A DNA stretch of 64,000 bases, taken from the NCBI RefSeq assembly GCF_036370855.1, contig NC_088132.1:65076841-65140840 (forward strand), in the 5' to 3' direction. Below, in pieces: positions 48,701-60,700 of this stretch. The stretch comes from Dromaius novaehollandiae (taxonomy: Eukaryota; Chordata; Aves; Casuariiformes; Dromaiidae). Position numbers and translations under genes: made by a program. The notes beneath the pieces are model-generated. The model worked only from the letters and a program-made list of their open reading frames with translations. It was not told where the DNA came from and ran no database searches. Every line of letters starts with the position of its first letter. The stretch's first letter is position 1.

Positions 48701-51700
48701 CTTCAGGGAAATAAAGTTAGAATACTTAGAAAGAAACTAAAGATGGCATAGAGATTTCAATCAAGTCTTAAAGTGGCATATTCCACATTCTCAGTGGTTC
48801 TTTCTGGAGGGTTAAACTTATCTCTCTGACCATAATTTCAGTAAATGGAGTAAGAATGATAACAGCTGAAGGTATTTGCTTTTTTAAGACCACCTGTTTT
48901 GAAAATCCTGTAAATGGATAAACTGTTTCTAATTACAGCTTCGCTTAAAGATAAGCATGCAAAAAGCATATATTTAAGACAGGCACTAAAATCATATTTG
49001 TTACATCAGCTTCAAAAATTCAACACAACATACTGCCCTTTTTGACTAATATAGTTAATGCACAAATTCCATTGTTAACCCTATGGATTAAAAGAAATTC
49101 TCTTTCTTTATTGTAATTTATTTAATAATCTTTATTTGTAATTCATCCTTAATTATTGAGGCATGCCTAAGTAAAACTTCCCTCTAGCTTATGTTTTATG
49201 TTTTAAAGAACAGGAATTTAGCACAAACTCTATCATAAATTCCCATAACCAAACTTTTTTGCCACATACAAATGGATATAGCTTTCAGTAAAGATTCAAG
49301 ACAAAGATATAATGAAGTCGTAACTTACTTTCCCTCTGTACTTTTCCAAGGAAACAATCCTTCCTCGTGAATCCTTGACTTCAAAAGAATAAAAATCTTT
49401 GATTTTAGGTTTAAAAAATTTGAGTTGCAATAGGCAGAGAACTGCAGTACACAAAACCATCGACAGAAAAACAACAAAGACCCTGGCTTTGGGCACGGAA
49501 TATTTTAAAGGATAAGTAGTTGTGAGAGGCTCCATTTTCAAAAACTTTGGAGAGGAGCCTGGGCAGGCCTGGAATGTGAAGGAGGAGCTGAAATATGAAA
49601 CTCGCAGCTATGCTGCTCCGGCTGAAAAGAACAAGCTGCTCATTTTGTTCCTGCTGTAGAAGTGACCGTTTCCTTTTGCATTGCCTGTGCTGGACTTCAG
49701 AACACTTAGTAAATTACAGAAATGGCTCCCACTAGGAAAAAAGAAACAAGTGGAAAGTGTGTTCCCATCACCTAAGGATATTGATTGCTTTATTCGACTG
49801 AGTTATGTGGAATGCTTCAGTGTTTGCACATTGTCTTGAGAACTGTCTGGGACCTCTTTTGTGGGTCTGTAAGTGCAGCTCTAGCACATCCCCTGGGCCC
49901 CTATGTTATCAGAGAGGACAAGCAGTTTGGGGCCAGCTCTTTGGGTAGAAAGAGGGCAGTATGGCAGAACCTGCCCTGTGCACTGCCTCTCTTCTGCCTG
50001 TTATCAGCTGCTGTGCGATTACAGGTAACATCTGTGGATTTGTCTGTAAGACTCTTTTACAGCATTATGGGTAAAGTAAGATCCTTGTTTGTGGGCTGGT
50101 GTGAGGGAAGAAAATCAAATGATTTTTTTCAACAGGGAAAGGGAGTGTAGAACTCATGATAGAAAATGGGCTTTTTCTTAATGCCACTGTCTAACTACCT
50201 GCTACCTCTGCTGAGATGAGAAGATGAAGGTTCTGTACAAGAGAAGAAGGAATTGGCTGAGATTCTCAGCCTAAGCCAGACATCTCTCTCCAGTGGCGTT
50301 TTAATGAGGAAATTGAAAGACACTCTGAACTTTAAAGCCGTGCAAGTCTGGCATCTTCTCTATTTGCCCTGTTTTTTTTGTTCCCACCCTCTCCCCCAAG
50401 ACTTTTCCCCTATGCTAGAGTAATTGCTGTCTTTGCCTGTTGCTTCTTGGTATCCAAAGGGACTTTTCAGACATAAACATGTAGTGACAGCACAGTTACT
50501 GAAAGAACAGATTTTTTGTCTATAGTTGGTCATATCTTCCCTTTTCCTTTCTGACCCTTTGCTTTTCCCTCTCTTTCTCTGTCACTTCTCTTGATTTTCA
50601 GTATTTGTATGAGTGTTTTCTCTGATATGGGCATATGTGAGGCTTGATCTCTGACTGACGATGAGGCCTAAAACCATGGTGTTTCAGAGGTGGGGACAGA
50701 ACAGGCATGGACATCTGTGCTAAAATGAACAAAGCTACAGTCAAAAAGCTGTATGACAAATTCTGCTGACTTCAAAAACCATTTAAAAGTCAAATTTGAA
50801 TGTGTTTGATATTATCCAGGCTCTTCCAATTCAAATTTTGATACATTTTTATGTTTAGAGGTTTTTTGCACACTTGTTTGCTTAGAGATTGCCTGTATGA
50901 ATGGATTTAAAAGTAAGAAATGTAAATCTATCATTTAATTTTAATTAATATAGTATGCCTTAATATATGCATGTGAAGGATAAGAAGGTGATCAGGAGTA
51001 GTCAGCAGGGATTCACAAAGGGGAAATCATGCTTAACCAATCTGATAGCCTTCTACGATGGGATGACTGGCCGGGTAGATGAGGGAAAAGCAGTGGATGA
51101 TGCCTACTTGGCTTCAGTAAGGCTTCTGGCACTGTCTCCCATGACATCCTCATAGGCAAGCTCAGGAAGTGTGGAATAGATGAGCAGACAGTGAAGTGGA
51201 TTGAGAACTGGCTGAAAGGTGGAGCTCAGAGGGTTGTGATCATCAGTGCAGAGTCTAGTTGGAGGCCTGTAGATAGCGGTGTCCCCCAGGGGTCAATACT
51301 GGGCCCAGTATCATTCAGCTTATTCATCAGTGACCTGGATGAAGGGGCAGAAGGCACCTGCAGCAAGTTAGCAGATGATACTAAACTGGGAGGGGTGGCT
51401 GGTACCCCAGAGGGCTGTGCTGCCATTCAGAGAGACCTCGACAGGCTGGAGAGATGGGTAAAGAGGAACCTCATGAAGTTCACCAAAGACAAGTGCAGAG
51501 TCCTGCACCTAGGGAGCAATAACCCCATGCACCAGTACAGGCTGGGGGCTGGAAAGCAGCTCTGTGGAGATGGACCTGAAAGTCCCGGTGGACAGGCTGA
51601 CCATGAGCCAGCAGTGTGCCCTTGTGGCCAGGAAGGCCAATGGTATCCTGGGCTGCATTAGGAAGAGTGTTGCCAGCAGGTTGAGGGAGGTGATCCTCCC

Positions 51701-54700
51701 TCTCTACTCAGCCCTGGTGAGGCCACACCTGGAGTGCTGTGTCCAGTTCTGGGCTTCCCAATACAAGAGAAACATGGAGCTACTGGAGTGAGTCAAGCAG
51801 AGGGCTACTAAGATGATTAAGGGACTGGAGCATCTCTCCTATGAGAAGAGGCTGTGACAGCTGGGACTGTTCAGCCTGGAGAAGGGAAGGCTGAGGGAGG
51901 ATCTTATCAATGTGTATAAGTATCTGAAAGGAGGGTGTAGAGAGGATGGGGCCAGACTCTTCAGTGGTGCCCAGTGATAGGACAAGAGGCAACAGGCACA
52001 AACTGAAACACAGGAAGTTCCATCCAAACATGAGGAAAAACTTCTTTAGTGTGAGGGCAACCGAGCACTGGAAGAGGTTGCCTAGAGAGATTGTGGAGTC
52101 TCCTTCCTTGAAGATATTCAAAAGCCATCTGGACAGGGTCCTGTGCAACATGTTGTAGGTGACCCTGCATGAGCAGGGGGGTTGGACTAGGTAATCTCCA
52201 GAGGTCCATTCCAACCTCAACCATTCTGTGATTAAGGTAACATTAAAAATAACATGAGCAAACCCAACTGTTGGTGAGGAGATAAGAAATGAGCGAAGTC
52301 CTTCTTTGGGCAAAAATCAGAAGAGCAGTCTGATTTCAAACAGCCAAAATACAGGTTTTACTGAATGCCCTTCTCTCAGGAGAGTCTAGACCTAGGATCC
52401 TAAGTGAAATGTGTGAAAATGCATTGGGTCTTTCAAAGGCCCATGCTGTAGCCTAATGCATTTGGCAATAGCCAAATTTAGTTTAATTCTCTGCCATAGG
52501 CTTTCTGTGTGACCTTGGCAAATAATGAATCTTCACTTTTTGATTACTATGATGATAGGGACCAATGATACCACTTGTTATGTCCTTGTCTTGCTTGTTC
52601 TTTAGGCTTCCTAATTTCTATCCAAGATTTTACCTTCCCTACTTTGCTTCTCTCTCTTTTCTTCACCTGAGGTCATTGCCCATTGATTCAGGGGTACTTA
52701 CCTGACTAGAAAAGTTTGTATACCTTGTCATTTAATCTTTTGTTTCTTTTTTTCCACTTACTTTTAATATACTGCCTTTCTTCTCTTATGCTTAAATCCT
52801 TAAGGTTTTTAACTTCCTTATCTAAGGTTCTTCTTTAGGTAAATATCCTACTGATTGTTTAACGGGAAGTAGTGACTCAGCTCCAGTTCTAGCTTTGTTC
52901 AATTTTTGTGTGTTATTTTGTATCACAAGGAGAGTAGCTGTTTCTCTTTTGTGTTCTGGAACAGGTAAGTCCAGTTGCTCACTGCATCAGGAAACAATGT
53001 CCCTTAGCTTGTCCTGAGGTGAAGCAGTTTGCATGCAAGTAACTGAATTCATCCATAATTACACCTTTGATGTAAAAAGTTCCCCATTTGAGCTCTTCAA
53101 ACATTGCATGCTTGGTATTTCCCTCAGTAGTATATCTGTTAATTTTGTGAGCTTGCATTTAGATCAATTCAGATTCTACTTTTTGGGGTTAGTTATGGGC
53201 AGAGAAATTCATTTGTCATGGTGTGTTCCCATGTCCTGATGCTGTAGGATTTATGAGGAGAAGTCAGCCAACTCTGGGCATGGCAGTTGCCCTCACCTGT
53301 GTATGGAGCAGGGACCAAGGCCTCACAGGGGCTGCCCTTGCTTTGCAGGGGCTGGCCTGGGCAGAAAGTTTCCACCCAGGCAATTGTTGGAGCCATCTTC
53401 AGCCAAAGGTGCATTTTCATGACATGTCACTGCAATGCGGCATAAGCCCATGCAGAGTGGCAGAGCAAAGCTTTCTTATGGGCAAAGTAGTGTAAAGGGA
53501 CAGAACAATATTAAGTCATGACTAACTTTGGTGATTTGGATCTCTTCCTTTATGCAGACCCCAGAATCCAGAAGGACCTCGTACTCCAGGTTTAAGAATT
53601 CCATCAAGAAGAAGCTGACAGCCAGGGCGCCGGTGGCAAGTAGCCCTATTGTCACAAGATGGCAGCAGCTGCACATGAGAAGCAGCACAGAGGAGCTGCA
53701 CGGGGCCTCTCAGATGACAGATATTAGTGCTTCTGGGGCACCTCGGCTCATCAATGCACCTGGGAATACTCCAGGTCAGTCAGAATGCAAAGGAAGTTTC
53801 ATAATAGGGGATGGGGTCATTCAGGGGGTTCTGAAATAATCAGGAGAGGGGATTCACTGAAAGATGTGGGATGGTGTTTTCACCTGTCGCAGTGGAGCTT
53901 TGGCTATCGTTGTGCGCAGCAGCAGCAGTCTGTACAGACGATCATGAAGAGAGAGAGCTCAGGGCCAGCTTCCTCTCAGTAGAATTACACTGCTGATGTG
54001 AGAGGAAAGCCAGGCCCAAGGTTCCTGTTATCAGCGCACGGACAGTCTAGGACAGACACAGCAGGTCATACAGAGTTGATGTCTGGGAAGGTGAAAGAAA
54101 AGAGGCCAAAACCCCATCTCCAACCAAGCAATTTCTCCTGCAACTTCTATACCTCAAAGATGGGGGCTGTGTTGAACTGGATTCAAGTTGCAGTGGGCTA
54201 AAACAGTGTACAGGGTGTGTTACTGCATATCCATATCTGGAATAGCTGACAATAGCTGATAAGACGGTAGGAGAGTTCATGCAAGCCTCTCTTCTTCCCT
54301 TCCCTCTGCATTCCTTTTCTCTTACACACAGCTACCCTAGACAAGGTCATGTCTGCAGAGCCTGGACCAGTCTGCATGCCTGGATGTGATGTAGTGTACA
54401 GAGAGAATTTGGGGAAAACACAAGGCTGTTTGTGCTCTCATGTACACACAGATGGGGGTTTCAGGAGCAACAGGTCTAGTGCTAGTTTTACACAAGTTAT
54501 AAGGTTCAGCTCGTGAGCCGAATTCAGAGATAACCCACTGAAGGAGAAATGTGCCCTATTTTTTTTGTCCCCTCTCCACTGCCTCAGGCTTCAGGTGTTG
54601 ACAAAGGTCCTGTCTGCCAAGGGAAGCCCTTCCTGAGGGCCATTCAGAGCACAGATCAAATTTTCAGTACTCTGACTTGGTATGGAGAAGAACTGGCTCT

Positions 54701-57700
54701 GGAGCAGGCTGTTTCTCTCCAAGAACAGCAGAGGGAGCTGAGGAAAGATTAAAGTGAGCCTTTGAATTTACTGACTCCTAATTTCACCAATGCTGAGGGA
54801 AAGTGGGGAAGGGTATACACACTCTATGTACATGGAGGAGTTTACTGGAAAAACTATGGGACTAAGCAAGGCTTCCATTTCTTCATTAATGATGGAAATC
54901 TTTAGACAGCAGATAAAAGATGCTCTTTAGTATTCAGGATGCATTCCTACCAGGGCATGGCTGCTGGGCACACTCACAAAATGTGGTTCTATTCTGTTAA
55001 GCAGAGTGTCACTGCTGTTCAACAGTGTGGTCATAACACATGTTTAGGTCTAGGAAGCTGAAGTCCTAAAACAAAATGAATCCTCCCCTACTTAAGGTTC
55101 TGTAACAGCAAGTCCTATGTTATCTGTCCAGCAGTGGTAAGTCTGGATCTGAGCTACACAAATAAATCTGTACTCTTTAATTGTAGAGGGCATGGCTGAT
55201 CTGACCTTTTTAGACCTTCCTTTTAGGATGAGATGAATAGTACTATAGAAATGCCAACTTCTCCCTACTGACAATAAAGGAAAACCACTGTGACCAGCTC
55301 AAATATCATAGTTTATATTGTCCCACTTTTAGTGTGTCAGATCTGCTTTTACTATAAAAATCAGTGTTACAGTGAAATCAGTGCTATTCTGAAAAGTACT
55401 TGACAAACATCCCTGTGTATTTTTTAAGCGACTGTTTCATTAAAATTGATTTTGCAGTGTCATCTCAGGTGCCTAACAAACTCTCTGTCAAGAAAACTGT
55501 TGTGACTCTAGCTAGCAGTCACAATGTAGCAGGCTTAGAAGAGAGAAATAGCAGCAGAGCTGAAATGGGAAAGAGACAGGTGAGTGATGCAACATTCAGT
55601 TGCAGAGGTAGGATATTTGCTTTCCTGATGTGTTCTTACCTCATTTTTGGCCTGGAATCTGTTATGTACATGCTACCTTATTAACATAGAGAACAGTAAC
55701 AAGAGGAGGTCCCTTTAGGAAACATCTGCTAGAGAAATATCAGGAACAATTGCTTTGTCGTTTATCTGGTTCAGCTTCTGTATACTTCCTCCAAGCTATC
55801 GTCCTACAAACTAAAATTGAAACCAAGCTAATGAAGCCCTCAAGATCTATTTGTTACCTGTGAGGGAAAACATATATTGTGAAAAATATGCATGAAAAAC
55901 ATGAATGACTCAGTTTTCTACTTGCTTTAATAACAGCTATGTGTGAAGATCATTTCTGCAGTTGTGCGGGATGTAGCTGTTCATTCTGTCACGTAGACAG
56001 AATGAGATGCTAGGAACAATTTGCTAAAAAGTACCTTTCTGTGAATTAAATCTTATGTCATGACAACGGAAAGGAAAGGTCAGATGGTAACTCTTAATGA
56101 TTCATGGCCATGGGTGGAAGAAGACATGGAATCTGCTTACCATATGAAACAAAAACTTCAAACCAGAGCTTGAGGTGTTTAAAAACTCAGACTGCAATAA
56201 GGAGGGGAGAAATCCTGGTAATTGGAGGAAAGGAAACAGTCTGTGCTGATCAACTGGATAGGCGTGCTGGCTTTGTTTTACCTATGGATCCTATAATGTT
56301 ATATTGATTGGTGCATTTTGTGGACTAATACATCCATTGGATTTTAACGGCTTTCTAGATGAAATTAATGGTTTAAAATCTATTCCTCGCATTTAGGTAC
56401 TGCTTTTTTTTTATTATTGTACACTTTATTCCTTCATTTTGCTAATGGACACTGACCTTTCTTCTTTTCCTTCTTTTTTTTTTCCTCCAGGCTTTACCTT
56501 TTCCTTTTTAGTCATCTTAAATTTATGCACCAACCACCCACCAGTTTCTGTTCACTAGCTTTTTGAAAATTGACTTCTTTTGTGAAGTAGAGTGATGCCT
56601 GTCTGTGTTAGTAAAAGTTACTACCACATCATGAAAATAAACACCTCCCTCTTCTAATGGTATCTAACTGTGACTGTTCTGACTGTTCATATATTAAGCT
56701 GTAAACTTCTAGTCACTGACCATGCTTTATCCAGACTTGTGCTGTCCTTTCCTTGATTGCACCAATTGCAAGGTCAGTACTGAAGTACTGATAAGCAGAA
56801 AAGTAATCACATGAAAATGGCTATAGCTGCTGAGTAGAGATGCTTCACAGTTTCATGCTCAGTGGCCTGGCTTATGCTGGTTTATAGTACTCATTCATTA
56901 GTATTACTGAGAAGACTCAATGAGGATATCAAGCTCAACTTCTGAAAAAAGGTAATTCAGGACAGCTGACCTAATGAAATTGTTGGGAGGTATTTTTTGA
57001 TACTTGTACTGCTGAAGGTCATTGGATCTTACGAAAAGACCTTGCTTTTATGTCATTCTGGCAGTCTTGGTCCTTAGGGTAATCACTTTCCTTTCTTAAT
57101 AAGCAAAATATTCTGAAAAATTCTCTGTTCAACAACAATGCTTTTTTCTTCATTTCTCCCCACTCTGCCCCATGGTCTCATTGGTGAGTCTGTGTATTTT
57201 AATAATTCTAAAATTCATAATCTGTATGGATTTAGTAATTTTAGTTTAATCTACCCCACAGAGAAATGAAATTAAACCTTTTTGTGAGGTTATCAGTGCT
57301 TTCTCTAAAGTAATTGTAAAATGTTCTTCCCTCCTTAAATCAGTCTTTTAAAAGATGAGTGAATGTTATTGTCTTTACTTTATACATGAAAGACTCTTGC
57401 ACAGAAAGATGAGGTGACTTACTCAGAATTACACTGTGATTGACAAGCAGAAGTTGAGTTGGAAGTAAGGTATTCAGAGTCCTACACCAAGGACCACACA
57501 GCTTCTAAGTGTGATGTGGGTGTCTTTGAGATGACATAGTGCGATGACCAAAACCCAAGTCCTGCATAAGACCATTTGGAATGGTCAGTCCTGCCTAAAA
57601 CCATAAGGAAATCTATTAATCTTTTCAGATACAGTAATTAATGACTATTTAATTTGTCTTGCCCAGTATCATAAAGGGGTGGGATGCATTGAAAATAAAA

Positions 57701-60700
57701 CCTCCTCACATTCCAGTGAACATGTGTGGTCTCTGTGTGGGCCATAAAGTTTACTTCCCTATGTACACAATAAGTTTTCCATAGAAATGTCTGCACTTAC
57801 TTTAGAGGGATACAGATCCAAACAATCTGATTAGCTTTCTGCCAAGTTGTCTATATAAATCATGGAGAAAGAGCCTCTCAGAGCAGAAAGCCTGCTATAG
57901 AACAGCTGAGATATGTAAAGGAGAAACACTACTTCTAGTTATGTTTTTTTGTGAGACATTTCTTATTATTACAACAGGGTTTTGAAGAAGAGCAACAGTG
58001 GGCTTGCTTGGAAAGACTGGATTTCACAGACATTGGAGAAGGAACATATTGTTAATCTTAAGTGGCTGTTGAAAACATCAGCTGCATTTCTACCTGATTG
58101 AATAAGGAATTACAGACCAGACAGACAGTTTCTTGACCTCTTGACAAGTACACAGGCTGTCATCAGAGCATTCAACTCAGTGAATAAACATTATGAAGAA
58201 ATGCATTATTACTAAGGATGGGTGAAGAGATTCATATCCCATATGAGCTGATCTGAACCTTTCTCTGAATCTTGGCCAAAAGCCTAAGCTATTTTTTTTC
58301 TGAAGATGGGGAAAAAAATTCTAGTAAGAAGTTAGATCTCTGTTTTCCTATTTTTCTGCTGCTTCATCTGTTTCTTTGGCACCCGAAGAAAGGATAATCT
58401 AAAAAAAATTCTTATTTCTATGAGATTTCCTCTGTGTGTGTATATATTTTTATATATATACACATATATAAAACTTATTATCATTTTTTTAGCATCAGGG
58501 GCTTCAGACTGTAGTAGTGGTTTAAGGAATGGGCTCATGAAGTCCAGGCTCTGCTACCCTAGCTTAAAAGAGGACTCTGACATCCACCACAGTAGGTCTC
58601 ATACTGAAATCAATGATCCTGTGGTGTACGCACCAGAAACCTGATCTTCCCTCATAGAGCAAGTTTGATGCATCAGATTTATTGCCTGCATGTAGAAAAC
58701 TTGGCACTGCATGCACAGTGAAGTTAGTCCAAATGCCAATTTAAGAGGGCACTAATATTCAGCAGATAACTTATTGTAGTGCGTGCATACATACAGAGCC
58801 CTAGGACCTCCTCTGTTGGTACAATGTCCTTGTTCATAAAGCTTTTTTGAAGTTTGTGTGATCATTAGCAAATCAAAGTAGTGAATTGGTGTTTTATCAA
58901 AGGAAAGATGGTGGTTCTAGTTAGAGCATGTGATTTGAACACTGGTATTTTATGTTTGTTACTGGTCTTCCTGTCCAAGAAAAAAGCTGTTGTGAAGCTT
59001 TTTGTGTAAAGGGTATTGAGCCCTTTGAGAGTTGTTATACATAACACTTAAGTATGTTTTGCTACACATTCCTTTACTCACTCTGTTTTTTGCTCCAATT
59101 TATTGGCAGAAATGTGCTTCTCAGCTTCTGATGGTCCAAGAGGTTGGATATAGCAATGCAGAAAGTGGTGGCATGAAGGTCTGTGAAAATATTAGTTGCA
59201 TTTGGAAAGGTAAGTTCCAGTATAGGAAATACCCTTGTGTACACTGAACAAGAAAATATAGCAGGCTGCGTCTACAGTGGAAAAGAAACCTACTCCAGCA
59301 AGTGATACAGAATAATACAAGGTAGCTGAGAGCCACACTGCTTCAGGCTGCTCCTAGAGTTGCAACTACCTCTGAAGATGCAGTACTACACCTCTTCCAG
59401 CGTAGCTGACTTCCAGCATTTTACCTGACTCTCCTTTGGGCCCTGTGGGACACCTTTGTGTCCCTAAAACATCATTATTAATTTCCTGTTGGTTTTTTGG
59501 TTTCAAATGTCTGAAATAATGCAAGGTTGTGCTGCAGACTGGACATAGGATGTATGGCCTACTGTTGGGTACGTGAGAGTACAAGACATGCAGGGATAGT
59601 GTTGGATGAGTGGAGGGAGCCAAACCTAATCCAGTCTACCTATAGGGAAAGGCTGCTGGAGCAAACTCTTTCTAGTACTGCCCTTAGTTTAATCTGGCAG
59701 GGAGTTGGTTTACTCCAGAAGATATATTCTGGGAATGATCTACCATGCAGGGAATGTGAATGATCAGTGGATTGGGAAGCAGGTAGGATTTGAGGAGCAA
59801 AACTGTGTAATAATACAGATATTCCCAGAGTTATTTGGGCATGAGACAGTTCATTAAATATCAGAACAGTCTTCTGTTGTGTATTCTCTTTGGACAGACA
59901 ATTCGTTTTGGTGGTTGGGTTATTTCTGCGTACCTTGGATTCTTGCCAGTCGGGGCTGATTCAGGCTTCTGTGGTGAGTGGGAGTTTGTCTACGTGCATT
60001 GGTTGGGGATGGTTTCATACATGCCTGATGGAGCAGCTCTGTGTAATCTGGCTGATCAGCAGACCTGCTTCTAGAGTGCTGTGCTTGAAAATAAGTGAGC
60101 TTCACATTAGGAAAACTTTTTTTAGTTTCAGGCAGCTGGTGGGAAGATGTCCCTCTGTCTCTATCACTGTTAATGTATTAATTTATTACTGTAGTTTTAA
60201 AGAACTGACTTTTGTTTCTGGTCCATAAATATGGAACCTTCTGGAACTATGAGGAAGAGGACCACTTAGTGACACAGTTAGTTATGCAGGCCTGGACAGT
60301 TTCTAACTCAGGATCTGGGTGTGGCTCTGATGGTGTGCCTTCCTATCACGTCTTCAAACCTGCCCATGTGAAAACAGTGAGAAACTTCCTCCCTCCACCC
60401 TTTTATATACAAACCCATGTCTGGTCATGATGCAAAAGAAATGAATATCTTCACCTTCACAGACCTTGTGGGCCTGCAGAAACAGATGCCTGTGAGCTTC
60501 TGAAGTCTGTGTGTATTGTTATAAATCTGCATCTCAAATACACACATCTCAAATACTTGGTTTCGTGAAGGCAGATTTAGAGAAGAGAGGGGTCAGAGTT
60601 TACTCAGGCTTTCATGAGCTTTCTTTGGTTTTGTGTGTGTGACAAAAGTCTTTGAAGAAAAATAGGAAGGCGATTTTGAAGACACAGACAAGAACTAGGC

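Larger units (their letters stand above)
55580..59109 (+). other. CDC20B intron 4
   Basis: Holds a MIR/CORE-SINE-like relic at about 57345-57495 and a (TA)n microsatellite at about 58440-58470; otherwise no feature recognised. Confidence 0.6.

Noticed and set aside
51191-51791. Reverse-transcriptase-like ORFs as a functional gene
   Set aside because: They are parts of one 5'-truncated, frameshifted CR1 copy; no intact ORF remains.
54549-54594. Alternative acceptor CAG at 54585-54587 for the CDC20B cassette exon
   Set aside because: With the phase-1 upstream exon it gives a stop after four codons. The second CAG, ending at 54594, gives the open frame.
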